41,695 nt of DNA from NCBI GenBank assembly GCA_004213175.1, contig SHAT01000013.1, forward strand, positions 1 to 41,695, given 5' to 3'. Below the pieces are notes generated by a model, which worked only from the letters and a program-made list of their open reading frames with translations, made no database searches and had not been told where the DNA came from. The position numbers and the translations under genes were made by a program. Origin of the DNA: Pseudomonadota bacterium (lineage in GTDB: Bacteria > SAR324 > NAC60-12). Shown here in pieces: positions 1 through 10,473 of the stretch (positions are counted from its first letter, which is position 1; each line of letters opens with the position of its first letter).

Positions 1-120
1 TCAACTGCTCTCAACGCAAACCTATTTCTGCATGATGAAGAAGGTTTGATGTATGCCCAGATGATTGGTGCGGAAGTAACACTGAGTAAATCATTAAACA
101 ATTTGTTTGGTAAAAAATAA
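1..120 (+). CDS. C-terminal end of an unidentified protein (partial)
   Basis: An open frame enters from the left edge and stops at TAA 118-120, leaving 39 residues that end in SLNNLFGKK. There is too little sequence to name a family. It lies 264 bases upstream of the PUFA synthase gene in the same direction. An upstream PUFA synthase subunit (a PfaA/Pfa2- or PfaD-like protein) would therefore be the contextual guess, but nothing in the 39 residues proves it. Confidence 0.5.
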   Translation, partial: STALNANLFLHDEEGLMYAQMIGAEVTLSKSLNNLFGKK

Positions 121-384
121 AATGAGGCACTGAGTAAAAAGATTGTCAGAGTTGGGAGACTCCTATTATGCTTTGAGGGTTGGTTTCTGTCTTAGAATTT
201 ATCAATTAGAGAGTAGTTATAAATCTTAATGGATTTTGTATTTCTGTTTAAAAAATATTTTCTGCATCTTTCGAAATATATCGGTATCAGAACTTTTTAC
301 GTGACCATTAGGCATGAAAAGAAAAAATAATTTTGAATGGTTGAAAAAAACAACAAACAAAAAAAATCCAGAATAAAATAATAA
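121..384. other. AT-rich intergenic region before the PUFA synthase gene
   Basis: 264 bases without a convincing gene. The only repeat noticed is an 11-base direct repeat, CACTGAGTAAA, at 80-90 (inside the upstream gene) and 128-138. No clear promoter or terminator was identified, and the ribosome binding site in front of ATG 385 is weak. Confidence 0.4.
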
Positions 385-3300
385 ATGCAATCAATCGCCG
401 TTATTGGCCTTTCCTGTCTGTTTCCTGAGGCAAATACACCTGCAGAATATTGGCAAAATTTATTGCAGGGAAAAAACTCTTGCACTTCTGCGACTGAACC
501 CATCCTGGAAGCAGAACCTTCGCGTTTTTACGCCAACAAAAAAGGGGTGGCTGACAAATATTACTGCGCGCGAGGTGGTTACATCCATGATTTTAGATTG
601 GATGCGGATGGTTTCCTACTGCCAGCAGAAAGAATCGAAAAACTTGGTGAATCTTTTCAATGGACTATTCATGTTGCCCGAGAAGCATTGCGTGACAGCG
701 GTTATTATGAAAATTCTAAAATTCTGAAACAATGCGGTGTTGTACTGGGAAATCTTTCATTTCCTACAAAGGCATCAAACCACTTGCTCTTGTCTTTATA
801 TCAGGAAGCTCTAAACCCACTTTTTAAAAACTTGTTGGATCGTACAGATTTCTGCCTTGATTCATTTGCTGACCAAAAAGATTATGCACCAGAAAATGCA
901 AACATTTCAGGACTTCCTGCATCTATTGTCGCTCAGGCTCTTGGTCTGTCTGCTCACTTTTTAGCATTGGATGCAGCCTGCGCTTCTTCCTTATACGCGT
1001 TAGCGCTAGCGTGCCATTATTTGCAAAGCGGAAAAACAGATTTAATGCTCTCTGGGGCTGTGAGTGCGGCCGATCCATTTTTTGTAAACATGGGATTTTC
1101 GATTTTTCACGCATATCCGAAACATCCTGAGACATCCAATCCCCTAGATAACAACTCCGGCGGATTATTTGCCAGTCAGGGTGCAGGAATGTTTGTTCTC
1201 AAGCGATTGGACGATGCCAACCGTGACGGGGACAAGATTCACGCGGTAATTTCAGGTATTGGCTTGTCGAATGACGGTAGAGGACAATTTGTGCTGAGTC
1301 CAAATTCTAAAGGACAAGTTTTAGCTTATGAACGAGCTTATGATTCTTCCAATATTTCTTCAGATGAAATTGACTATATCGAATGCCATGCCACAGGGAC
1401 CCCTCTTGGAGACAAGGTTGAACTGGATTCAATGGAACTATTTTTTGCTGATCCCGATACTCAGGTGGGAAAGAAAACAAAACCGTTAATAGGTTCATCT
1501 AAATCTAATTTAGGTCACATGCTGACTGCTGCCGGAATGGGCGGAATGACAAAAGTCATCCTAGCGCTACAAAATGGAATAATCCCAGCAACGGTTGGCG
1601 TTGAAGACGTGATGACCTCAAAAAACAATGGTGTGTCCGCAGATCAAATAGTACGTAAGAATACTGACTGGCCACATAAAGGCCTGAAAAAAAGCGCAGC
1701 AGTAAGTGCTTTTGGTTTCGGAGGTACAAATGCACACGTTGTGTTTGAAGCAGCAAACACTGGAAAAAATTCACGAAAATCAAAAAAGCAAAAAAAAGCC
1801 ATACAAAAACGACAGACCTTAGTTGCAATAGTAGGAATGGATGCAATTTTCGGTGGATGCAACGGGCTTCATGATTTTTATCAAACGATTTACGACAACA
1901 AACAGCATTTTCGTAAACTTCCACCGGAACGTTGGAAAGGACTGGAAAAGCACCCTGAATTGAGCAAAGTCGGTGAAGGGGCTTGGCTGGAATCTTTTGA
2001 AATGGACTTTCTACGTTTTAAACTGCAGCCCAATCCAAAAGAGCATCTGATTCCTCAGCAGTTACTAGCCCTAGAAATCACAGACAGGACAATTAAAAAA
2101 ACAACTCTACGTGAAGGACAAAATGTGGCTGTATTGGTGGCCATGGAAACAGAACTTGAAATTCACAGGTTCAGAGGACGTGTTAATCTAGCTACACAAA
2201 TTGAAGACAGTCTAAAAAAATCTGGAATTTCTCTTAGTAATGAAGAACAAAAACAATTGATTGCCTTGTCCAGAGACAGCCTTTTAGAAGAAGTTCCAAT
2301 CAACCGTTTTACAAGTTTTATAGGAAACATCATGGCGACCAGAATTTCTTCACTTTGGGATTTTTCTGGGCCGGCAATGACAATTTCTTCAGGAGAAAAT
2401 TCAGTTTTCAGGGCGCTTGAAATCGCGCAGATGTTGCTTACGGAAGACAACGTTGACGCTGTAGTAATCAACGCTGTTGATCTCGCCGGCAGTCCCGAGA
2501 AGGTTTTACTGCACCAAAGAAATTCGCCTCTCAATTCCGCAAAAGCGACTCTCAGTTTTGAACGTGACGTCAACGGTTGGATGATCGGCGAAGGTGCCGG
2601 AACAGTAGTTCTCAAAAGCATGAAGAATGCAAAAAAAGACGGGGAACAGATTTTTGCGACTCTTGAAGCAGTAGCTTTTGCAAACGGAATTTCGGCTGAT
2701 TCTGTCGAAGATGCAGGGAGGGAAGCTTTAAAATTAGCAAAGATAAAGCCTCAGGAAGTCGGCCTCTTGGAAGTTTTCGCTAGTGGAAACGAGCTTGAGG
2801 ATAAAGCAGAGATGAGCGGATTAAGAAGTCTATATTCCGGAAAAAACACAAGTTGTGCAATTGGTGGAATCAAGGCTAATTTGGGACACACATTTGCGGC
2901 CTCTGGAATGGCAAGTTTAATCAAAGCTGCTCTTTGTCTGCACCACCGTTTTATTCCGGGGGTTCCGCAATGGACATCTCCCAAAACTGAATTGCTCTCA
3001 ACAAATGAATTTTATGTTCCAGTGGAGTCACGGCCCTGGCTAATTCAACCGGGAATTTTGAAAAGGCATGCTGCTGTCAGCGGAATTGGTCAGGACAACG
3101 TGTGTTCGCATCTGATTTTATCGGAATCCCAAGCTGAATTGCGACAAAAAATAGAAATCGCTGAGTCAGGTGATTTGTCTTTGTTTAAGCTTATTGGACG
3201 AGATATGAGTAACATCCAGAAGAACATGGTAGAGCTTGAAAATGATCTGCAGACAGGTAAAGACCCGAAGGCTTTAGCCTACAGATGTTATGAGGACGCA

Positions 3301-6300
3301 AAAAATAATAACGCAGAATTCACGGCAGTCCTTATAGGGGCGACAAGAGAGGAAATTGTAAAAGAAATTAATGCTGCAAAATCCGGAATTGAAAATTCTT
3401 TTTCAGGAAAAGGTGACTGGTCTTCTCCTAAAGGGAGTTATTTTACTGCTTTTCCACTATCCCCAGAGGGTAAAGTAGCTTTCACTTATCCGGGAGGATT
3501 CAGTGCATATGTTGATTGCGGACGTTCCTTATTTCAAATGTTTCCAGGACTGCATGACTTGGATGAAAAATTCCTTGTAGAAACTGGTCCCGCAGATAAA
3601 CGACAAGGAAGCAATTATTTATGCGATCTTTTGCAGGAACGACGGCTTTATCCCCGAACAATGGAACGCTTGAGCAATGAGGAACTTGATGCTCTGCAGG
3701 AAAATTTTATCCAAAGCCCAATCTCTATGTTTGAAAGCGGGGTAAGTTCAGCAGTGTTGAACACACATGTGATGCGCAAAGGTTTTGGCCTAGAACCGCA
3801 GATTGCCTTTGGTTACAGCATGGGTGAGATATCAATGCTTTACGGACTTGGTGTGTGGGAAAGCATGTCAAACATGAGCGACATTTTAAATACGTCGAAG
3901 CTTTTCTCAGAGCGTTTGGCAGGGCCAATGAATGCTGTCCGTGAAGCGTGGGAATTGGACGAAAATGAATTCCGGAATGAAACTCTTTGGGGTTGTTATT
4001 CCATCCGCATGTCTGCAGAAGAAGTTAAGAAATTGGTAGACAAAGAGGCGCACGTTTATTTAATCCTGATCAATACACCGGAAGAAGTGGTAATTGCAGG
4101 TGAGCCGTCCGCATGTGAAAGAGTGATAAAAAAATTAAAAAGCCCAATACATCCGATCCCGGTCACAGATGTAGTACATTGCGAACCTGTTAAAACAGAA
4201 TATCAAGAAATACGAAGAGTCCACACGGATCGTGTAGTAGAACGACCAGAAATTGATTTCTATTCCGCAATTGACTACGGAATTACAAAACTAGACAGTA
4301 AAACGCTAAGCCACAATATTGCCACGATTTATAGCAAAACGGTTGATTACAGTCGTCTGGTAGAAACTGTTTATAAAGACGGAGCCCGTATTTTTGTAGA
4401 TTTAGGGCCAAGAGCAACTTGCTCAAAGTGGATCAACAAAATTCTTGACAAACGAGCCCACCTTGCGATCAGTGTCAACCGTAAGGGTACCGACAACCGA
4501 GCCATGATTCTACAGGCTCTATCCAGCTTGATCAGCCACCGTGTACCGTTAAAGTTGGAATCACTTTTTCCGAAAAATCCTGTCCAAGCCCAGAAGCAGC
4601 TTCCGCAAAGCATTAAACTGGGTGGGGCACCGATCCAGCAGTTTTTTGAAAAAGGTTCTGAATCTTTTTCAACAGGGAGTACGGCACTATGGCAACAAGG
4701 CACATATTTACAAAGCAGGAACAATTCATGGCAAGGCCCTTTAGAGGTTCAAAATATAGATACAAAGCATCATGCCTCTACAAATATGGTATCCTCGAAA
4801 TCAGTTCCAGAGAAATTTACAGAGATTGATCAAACCTCATTTCTATCTCAAAAAGAAATGAACATAATTCCAGAAGCTAACATCTATACGACTGAAACAG
4901 TTCCATCTTTTTCACCTTTTCCTGGTGAATTCGGTTCACGTAGAAATGCAGCACATGCGGCGTTTTTAACAGTTAGACAACAGGGGTTGCGGCAATTTTC
5001 GGGAATAATCAGCAGCATGTTAAAACAGGAATTACCTATTGAAAACGAAAAACCAGACTTAAGAATTTTAAATTCTGATCCGGTTTCACCTATCCCACAA
5101 AAGGAAGATACACAAATCCCTGCCCTTTTTGATTATCAGGATTTGCTTGAACTAGCCGGTGGAAATATTTCAAATGTTTTTGGTCCCGAATACGCCGAAA
5201 TAGATTCGTACCGGCGATACGTACGTTTACCGATGGAACCTTATCTGTTGGTCAGCCGAGTCACAAAAATTGACGGGAAACTCGGTGAATTTAAACCTTC
5301 AACTATTACCACAGAATATGATATCCCTAAAAATGCATGGTACACAACCGATGGTCAAATTCCATGGGCAGTTGCGGTAGAATCCGGACAATGCGATTTG
5401 ATGCTAATTAGTTATCTTGGAATTGATTTTCAGTGCAAGGGAGAGCAGGTTTATCGTCTGCTGGACTGCACGCTGACGTATCTCGATGACATGCCTCTTG
5501 AAGGGCAGACATTGCGCTACGAAATTTCTATAAATTCATTTGCAAAGCACGATCAGAACCTATTGTTCTTTTTTAATTATGAATGTTTTGTTGGCAGTAA
5601 AATGGTGCTAAGAATGGATAGTGGATGTGCAGGATTTTTCTCTGATGAAGATTTAGCTCAAGGACGCGGAGTTCTACATACTGCTCAAGAACTGGAATTA
5701 AAGCAGAACGCTGAAAAGATTTTTTTCCCAGCCTTACTAAATTGTCAGAAAACCTCGTTCAGCCGCCAGGAGCTACTCGAAATCTCCAATGGAAATCCAG
5801 CCGGATGTTTTGGGCCAGAATATAATCAGCACGGTAAAAATCTTTCCTTAAAAAACGCACCTGACCAATTTTTGATGTCTGACCGTGTTGTTTCAGTAGA
5901 ACCCCATGGTGGTGCCTATGGTCTAGGATATATAGTCGCAGAAAAAGATTTGGCTCCTGATGACTGGTATTTCCCCTGTCATTTTAAGGATGATCCAGTT
6001 ATGGCTGGATCACTGATGGCAGAAGGGTGTGTACAGTTACTTCAGTTTTTTCTGCTCCATCTTGGTCTACAAACCCTAGTAGAAGATGCAACATTTCAAC
6101 CGATTCATGATCTGCCACAAATTGTACGCTGCAGAGGGCAGGTGATCCCGGGCGACCCGAAAATAACTTACAACGTTGAAGTTAAAGAAATTGGCCTTGA
6201 GCCTAATCCATACGCGATTGCGGATATTGACATTTTAGTGGGAGAAAGAATTGTTGTAGATTTTAGGGACTTAGGTGTTCAACTAGCAGAAAAAACTTTA

Positions 6301-7548
6301 AGAGACGGAGGTAAAAGTCCGCTACGTGTTACAAAAAATCAGCGTAGTGCATTTTCAGCAGTTGATACTTTTAAAGTGCAAAACAAGATTCAGGATATCA
6401 ATACAAAACGCGTATTATTTGCAGACGAACAAATGATTTGGGAATTTGCTCTGGGAGACGTGAGTAAATGTTTTGGTTCGGATTTCAATGTCTTCAAAAA
6501 TCGACCGATGCAGCGTAATCCAAATGGAGATTTACAGCTTGTTTCTCGAGTCTATGACCTGAACGGAAAACGAATGGAGTTTGAAAAACCAATGACGATT
6601 GTGAGCGAGTATGATGTCCCTGAAGACGCCTGGTTTTTCCGCGAGAATTCTCACCCAACTCTGATGCCATATTCCGTAATGATGGAAATTGCACTGCAGC
6701 CTTGTGGATTTATTTCTACTCAGTCAGGAGCGATTCTAAACTATCCGGATATTGACCTGCATTATCGAAATCTCGATGGCAATGGGAATTTGCTACATTG
6801 CCCTGATCTGCGTGGTAAAACAATTGTGAATGAGGTAGAGTTGCTTAGTACAGTTGCATCCGGAGATACAATCATTCAAACTCACAGATTTTCTTTGATT
6901 TGTGATGGACAAAAATTCTATGAGGGTGATACTGTATTTGGCTATTTCACTCATGATTCTCTCGCCAATCAGGTTGGATTAGACAGTGGTAAGAAGGTTT
7001 TACCGTGGATCAATGAAAATCCGACCGAAAAATCTATCCTAATTGATCTTAATTCCTCAGAGTTACATCAATTACTGAACGAAAATTCTGAAAAACCTTA
7101 TTTTTATTTATGTGACGGACAACTAAGTTTTTCTGATGTTATCAGACTTGTTCCAGAAGGTGGGAAATACGGAAATGGCTATGCCTATGCCAGAAAAGAA
7201 GTGAATCCTCAAGATTGGTTTTTTCCATGCCATTTTCATGAAGATCCGGTAATGCCTGGCTCACTTGGGCTAGAGGCGATCATACAAACTTTACAAGCTT
7301 TTGCACTTCAGAAAGGACTTGGTGATTCATTCAATAATCCACGATTTTCTCCTGTAAAGAGTAAGGTAGTGTGGAAATACAGAGGACAAATTGTACCACA
7401 AAATAAGTACATGCAATTGGACTTACATGTTAAAAATATTACAAAAAAAGATGGAGAAATTATTATCAGTGCAGATGCAAATTTATGGCGCGAGGATTTG
7501 AGAATTTATGAAATTTCCGACATCGTATTAGGAATTTCTGAAGCTTAA
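385..7548 (+). CDS. PUFA synthase subunit, PfaC/Pfa3-like (KS-CLF-AT-DH)
   Basis: A 2387-residue iterative polyketide/fatty-acid synthase subunit of the omega-3 PUFA (secondary lipid) type. Domains in order: an active ketosynthase at about 1-460 with Cys199 (DAACASS), His335 (CHATGT) and His378 (KSNLGH). A chain-length-factor-like KS follows at about 490-930, where the catalytic Cys is replaced by Glu671 (ISSGENS) and the HATGT His by a FASGN motif, while the third motif (KANLGH) is kept. An acyltransferase-like domain at about 1040-1400 has Ser1145 in GYSMGE. An uncharacterised linker at about 1400-1570 precedes four FabA-like hot-dog units from about 1580 to the end. Units two and four carry catalytic His1866 and His2283 in PCHF-DPVM-GSL contexts. 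Units one and three lack the His but keep the acidic-residue helix (for example E2101). No ACP was seen. Classic marine PfaC (KS-CLF-DH-DH) lacks the AT, so the order resembles myxobacterial Pfa3 without its terminal AGPAT domain. Confidence 0.9.
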   Translation: MQSIAVIGLSCLFPEANTPAEYWQNLLQGKNSCTSATEPILEAEPSRFYANKKGVADKYYCARGGYIHDFRLDADGFLLPAERIEKLGESFQWTIHVAREALRDSGYYENSKILKQCGVVLGNLSFPTKASNHLLLSLYQEALNPLFKNLLDRTDFCLDSFADQKDYAPENANISGLPASIVAQALGLSAHFLALDAACASSLYALALACHYLQSGKTDLMLSGAVSAADPFFVNMGFSIFHAYPKHPETSNPLDNNSGGLFASQGAGMFVLKRLDDANRDGDKIHAVISGIGLSNDGRGQFVLSPNSKGQVLAYERAYDSSNISSDEIDYIECHATGTPLGDKVELDSMELFFADPDTQVGKKTKPLIGSSKSNLGHMLTAAGMGGMTKVILALQNGIIPATVGVEDVMTSKNNGVSADQIVRKNTDWPHKGLKKSAAVSAFGFGGTNAHVVFEAANTGKNSRKSKKQKKAIQKRQTLVAIVGMDAIFGGCNGLHDFYQTIYDNKQHFRKLPPERWKGLEKHPELSKVGEGAWLESFEMDFLRFKLQPNPKEHLIPQQLLALEITDRTIKKTTLREGQNVAVLVAMETELEIHRFRGRVNLATQIEDSLKKSGISLSNEEQKQLIALSRDSLLEEVPINRFTSFIGNIMATRISSLWDFSGPAMTISSGENSVFRALEIAQMLLTEDNVDAVVINAVDLAGSPEKVLLHQRNSPLNSAKATLSFERDVNGWMIGEGAGTVVLKSMKNAKKDGEQIFATLEAVAFANGISADSVEDAGREALKLAKIKPQEVGLLEVFASGNELEDKAEMSGLRSLYSGKNTSCAIGGIKANLGHTFAASGMASLIKAALCLHHRFIPGVPQWTSPKTELLSTNEFYVPVESRPWLIQPGILKRHAAVSGIGQDNVCSHLILSESQAELRQKIEIAESGDLSLFKLIGRDMSNIQKNMVELENDLQTGKDPKALAYRCYEDAKNNNAEFTAVLIGATREEIVKEINAAKSGIENSFSGKGDWSSPKGSYFTAFPLSPEGKVAFTYPGGFSAYVDCGRSLFQMFPGLHDLDEKFLVETGPADKRQGSNYLCDLLQERRLYPRTMERLSNEELDALQENFIQSPISMFESGVSSAVLNTHVMRKGFGLEPQIAFGYSMGEISMLYGLGVWESMSNMSDILNTSKLFSERLAGPMNAVREAWELDENEFRNETLWGCYSIRMSAEEVKKLVDKEAHVYLILINTPEEVVIAGEPSACERVIKKLKSPIHPIPVTDVVHCEPVKTEYQEIRRVHTDRVVERPEIDFYSAIDYGITKLDSKTLSHNIATIYSKTVDYSRLVETVYKDGARIFVDLGPRATCSKWINKILDKRAHLAISVNRKGTDNRAMILQALSSLISHRVPLKLESLFPKNPVQAQKQLPQSIKLGGAPIQQFFEKGSESFSTGSTALWQQGTYLQSRNNSWQGPLEVQNIDTKHHASTNMVSSKSVPEKFTEIDQTSFLSQKEMNIIPEANIYTTETVPSFSPFPGEFGSRRNAAHAAFLTVRQQGLRQFSGIISSMLKQELPIENEKPDLRILNSDPVSPIPQKEDTQIPALFDYQDLLELAGGNISNVFGPEYAEIDSYRRYVRLPMEPYLLVSRVTKIDGKLGEFKPSTITTEYDIPKNAWYTTDGQIPWAVAVESGQCDLMLISYLGIDFQCKGEQVYRLLDCTLTYLDDMPLEGQTLRYEISINSFAKHDQNLLFFFNYECFVGSKMVLRMDSGCAGFFSDEDLAQGRGVLHTAQELELKQNAEKIFFPALLNCQKTSFSRQELLEISNGNPAGCFGPEYNQHGKNLSLKNAPDQFLMSDRVVSVEPHGGAYGLGYIVAEKDLAPDDWYFPCHFKDDPVMAGSLMAEGCVQLLQFFLLHLGLQTLVEDATFQPIHDLPQIVRCRGQVIPGDPKITYNVEVKEIGLEPNPYAIADIDILVGERIVVDFRDLGVQLAEKTLRDGGKSPLRVTKNQRSAFSAVDTFKVQNKIQDINTKRVLFADEQMIWEFALGDVSKCFGSDFNVFKNRPMQRNPNGDLQLVSRVYDLNGKRMEFEKPMTIVSEYDVPEDAWFFRENSHPTLMPYSVMMEIALQPCGFISTQSGAILNYPDIDLHYRNLDGNGNLLHCPDLRGKTIVNEVELLSTVASGDTIIQTHRFSLICDGQKFYEGDTVFGYFTHDSLANQVGLDSGKKVLPWINENPTEKSILIDLNSSELHQLLNENSEKPYFYLCDGQLSFSDVIRLVPEGGKYGNGYAYARKEVNPQDWFFPCHFHEDPVMPGSLGLEAIIQTLQAFALQKGLGDSFNNPRFSPVKSKVVWKYRGQIVPQNKYMQLDLHVKNITKKDGEIIISADANLWREDLRIYEISDIVLGISEA

Positions 7549-7607
7549 TTTAGAGAATATAGTAAAATTAAGTAATTAAAGTTAACACTTTTGCAAATTC
7601 TTATAGC

Positions 7608-8069
7608 TTATAGCCCATTTAATGTAAGTGGAGTTTTTAAAAGAGGATAGCAAATTCCCCCCTCCCAACATCCCTGGTAGGAGATATTAAGGACCCCATT
7701 TTTCTGGTTCTTTGTAATCGAAGTAAGACGCAAGTTGACTTCAACTACATCATAGTAAACTTCACTTTCTCCAAAATAAGGATCCTCCTTTATCTGAGCA
7801 GTTGGAAGTTGAACGTCCTCGATACTAAAATCCTTGCTGCTGAAATGAAATTTCTCTTTGTACAAATAATAAAACTGCGGAATCAGCCAACGAATAACAG
7901 CCTCTGAAGGACCTGTAACAATGTAGTCAATTTTAAAAGCTTCTTCTGCATCGAGGGGAACCGCATCTACAGATATCTTTTGCGAATTAGCTGTAGAAGT
8001 ATTAAAACTCAGGAAAAAAAGTATCAGAATGATGAGTGCGAGAGTGTTAACTGACTTTGTTTTTTCCAT
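7608..8069 (-). CDS. Periplasmic DsbD-alpha-like domain protein
   Basis: 153 residues counted from ATG 8069, which begins a good signal peptide (MEKTKSVNTLALIILILFF). An upstream in-frame start at 8138 would put 23 unsuitable residues before it. The C-terminal half holds SYQGCWEGGICYPL, matching the CX5C site of the N-terminal domain of DsbD (known family motif YQGCADAGFCYPP). The Cys residues are at 134 and 140. In DsbD this domain passes electrons from the membrane domain to periplasmic substrates. Here it stands alone, with no transmembrane or thioredoxin domain. It ends 59 bases from the convergent PUFA synthase gene. As the last gene of the minus-strand run behind SCO1- and DUF255-type thioredoxin-fold proteins, a role in periplasmic thiol or cytochrome maintenance is inferred. 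Confidence 0.75.
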   Translation of the reverse strand: MEKTKSVNTLALIILILFFLSFNTSTANSQKISVDAVPLDAEEAFKIDYIVTGPSEAVIRWLIPQFYYLYKEKFHFSSKDFSIEDVQLPTAQIKEDPYFGESEVYYDVVEVNLRLTSITKNQKNGVLNISYQGCWEGGICYPLLKTPLTLNGL

Positions 8070-8288
8070 ATAAACTAAATTAAAATTATCAACAAACCTA
8101 CAAAAAGTCCTAAAAACAAGTCGTAAAAAGTAACGCAAGAGATCTTTATTAACTTTTAAAATAAAAAATCCTCCTCTAGGAATAACAAATGGTGGTTTTT
8201 AGATTTTTGCAGCACAAGCATAATAAAAATTCCTGACTGCTGCTCGAAAAAGTATGGAGTATGTTAAATATCAGACGACGTATCAAAA

Positions 8289-8651
8289 TTATTCACTATG
8301 TTCGGTCGTACTGTAAGTATATGTTGTAACTACTCCCTTGTCATCAAATTGAACCACCATATCCTTGGCTTTACGTTCTCCAAAAAGAGAATAATCGTAA
8401 TTTCCATAAGTCCAGGTGAGCTCACCATCCTTGTTTCCAGAAAGCCAAGGTGGTCCAAACAATTTGCGGACCTCACTCTTCGTCGTCTGTCCAATCTTTA
8501 TCGAAGATACATTTACTGCTGGGAAGTCTTTACCTAAAGTAATACATCCTGAAAAAATAAAAAGAAACCCTGTAGAAAGGATCAACATTTTTATAATGTT
8601 AGGAACACTCAAAATAATTTCATCCAAGACTTTAAAACCCTTTATTCTCAT
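8289..8651 (-). CDS. BamE/SmpA-like small lipoprotein
   Basis: 120 residues from ATG 8651, chosen because AGGAG sits just upstream on the minus strand. An in-frame ATG at 8675 has no such site. A hydrophobic segment ends in a lipobox (IFSGC, Cys36). The mature part contains IKIGQTTKSEVRKLFGPPW and a repeated aromatic beta pattern (WTYGNYDYSLFG, VVQFDDKGVV). This resembles SmpA/OmlA (BamE-fold) lipoproteins, whose best known member belongs to the outer-membrane assembly machine. The n-region before the hydrophobic stretch is long. Its role beside the redox genes is unknown. Confidence 0.65.
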   Translation of the reverse strand: MRIKGFKVLDEIILSVPNIIKMLILSTGFLFIFSGCITLGKDFPAVNVSSIKIGQTTKSEVRKLFGPPWLSGNKDGELTWTYGNYDYSLFGERKAKDMVVQFDDKGVVTTYTYSTTEHSE

Positions 8652-8830
8652 CTTACTCCTTTTTTTAAAAATCATTAATTATTTAAAAAACTCATTTTAG
8701 TTAATACAAGATTTTATCATGAACTAAAGGAACTCATTTATTATATGCTAACAATTTATATAAATTTCACACATGTTCAGATTCAACTGATAAAACGTGT
8801 TCCTGTTGCATTAATTTTCTAAAAATAGAT

Positions 8831-10420
8831 CTAATTTTGCGGGTTCATTTTGAAATCCAGATATGTTTCGGCTGCAGAAAGGAATAAGGCATATCGTTCC
8901 AGCAAATCCCAATCTTTCCCGTCCCATATTCTTTCTTCTAGAAGTTCCTCTAATCCTGAAAAATAGCCGATCAAAGGTTCAACCATCTTGTTTCTCTTTC
9001 CAAGATTATTTTTACTCTCTGCCATTATTGCCAAAGCAAAATCAGCATTTATTCCCATCAGGTATTCATAATCCTTTGCATCGAGCTGAGGGTCAATAAA
9101 AATATTCTTTTCTGAATCGTAATACTGTTTCAGGGAAATGCGTAAGACTTTTGAAGCTGCCTTTTGGTAACGTTCAAATCTGTATTTTGTAAAAGCTTGT
9201 TGAAAGAGTTTTGCCAGCAAAGCATAATCCGAAAGTCCGCTTTCACCGTACCAATCCTTTTTTTGAATTGAGTAATAGCGAAATAGGCTTTCATTATTGA
9301 GGATCATGTCTGCGAGAAAATCCGTTGAACTCAAAACTTTCTTTTCAAGAGACCTGTTTTTAATAATATCCAATACCTCCAACAAATAAATAAGCGTTGC
9401 CGCTAAGTTATCTGTAAATATTTTATCTATTACTAAAGGCTGTTCAACATTCTCACGTCTATGTTTTTTTAAATAATAGTAGGAAGTATCTGCCTGTTGA
9501 AAACTTAGGAAGGAACCAATTTTAGAGTCATACAAAGTTTTGCTTAAATATTTTAGTGTATGATCAGCTGCTTTTTTCAAAATGGGGTCAGGTTTTACCT
9601 GATTAACTTTATACAAAAGCAAAACATTACCGGCATTTAAATTAGCTATTTTTTCAAAATGGGGAACTTCCCAATCTGCTGTTTCAGCATAACGGAAAAA
9701 CCCGCCTTCAATAGGATCATAGATTTTATCAATTGCTTTCTTAAGTGTTGCTGAAATGAAATAAATCGAATCTGACCTGTCTTTGGCTTTTGTGGTCTTG
9801 AATAGGTAGTTGAAAGTTTCTGGAAGAATGGTTTTTTCCCTTTTACCTATCCCGTATTCTTTTTGATCAAAATTATCGATAACACCTTCTATGAATGCTT
9901 CCCGAAAATTAACTATTGTTTTATTACTAAATTTGATTGGTGCATCATATTCAAAGACCTCTTTTTCTTCTTGATTGAGTGAAATCCCTCTTTTTATACT
10001 TTGATTAACATCACGAATTACTTCTAAGAATTGTTCTGCGTAAAGAGTTCCTGAGTATTTAAAATAAATAGAGGAGTCCGGATTTAAGAAAACAGTATAG
10101 GGAACTCCTTGAGCTTTATATTGCTTATAGGCAACGTTGTTAATATCTGCGTCAATGAAAACACTGACAAAATTATCATTAAGGTAAGTATAAACTTCCT
10201 CATCAGTAAGGGTTTTCTCATTGAAAATATGACACCAATGACACCATTCTGCCGAAAATAGCAAGAAAAAGGGTTTTTTCTTGTGAAGGTTGTTTTGGAT
10301 AACCTTAGGTTCGTATTCCACAAAGTTAACCTTCGATTCTATGTGCTCAAAAGCAAAGGATGTTGCCGTCAACAAAAAGAATACTATAGGATATGAAAAT
10401 AACTTTTTGAATTTATTCAT
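8831..10420 (-). CDS. DUF255 (YyaL-like) thioredoxin-fold protein, exported
   Basis: 529 residues from ATG 10420, which starts a signal peptide (MNKFKKLFSYPIVFFLL). A GTG at 10477 would overlap the upstream stop codon as GTGA and add 19 residues, so coupled initiation there cannot be excluded. An N-terminal thioredoxin-like domain carries FSAEWCHWCHIF with Cys60 and Cys63 and the cis-Pro region GVPYTVFLNPD. The rest is an alpha-helical, (alpha/alpha)-barrel-like region as in DUF255/YyaL proteins (related to SPATA20). It directly follows the SCO1-like gene, so a thiol-redox role for exported or cytochrome proteins is likely but unproven. Confidence 0.75.
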   Translation of the reverse strand: MNKFKKLFSYPIVFFLLTATSFAFEHIESKVNFVEYEPKVIQNNLHKKKPFFLLFSAEWCHWCHIFNEKTLTDEEVYTYLNDNFVSVFIDADINNVAYKQYKAQGVPYTVFLNPDSSIYFKYSGTLYAEQFLEVIRDVNQSIKRGISLNQEEKEVFEYDAPIKFSNKTIVNFREAFIEGVIDNFDQKEYGIGKREKTILPETFNYLFKTTKAKDRSDSIYFISATLKKAIDKIYDPIEGGFFRYAETADWEVPHFEKIANLNAGNVLLLYKVNQVKPDPILKKAADHTLKYLSKTLYDSKIGSFLSFQQADTSYYYLKKHRRENVEQPLVIDKIFTDNLAATLIYLLEVLDIIKNRSLEKKVLSSTDFLADMILNNESLFRYYSIQKKDWYGESGLSDYALLAKLFQQAFTKYRFERYQKAASKVLRISLKQYYDSEKNIFIDPQLDAKDYEYLMGINADFALAIMAESKNNLGKRNKMVEPLIGYFSGLEELLEERIWDGKDWDLLERYALFLSAAETYLDFKMNPQN

Positions 10421-10473
10421 TCTAAATATAAGGGAACTAGAAGATACTCTTCTTAAAACCAAAGGATTCTTAA

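Noticed and set aside
80-138. 11-base direct repeat CACTGAGTAAA
   Set aside because: Only two short copies, one inside a coding region; no mobile element or site-specific recombination features nearby.
297-503. 68-codon minus-strand frame across the PUFA synthase start
   Set aside because: It overlaps the strongly supported synthase gene antisense, with a low-complexity product.
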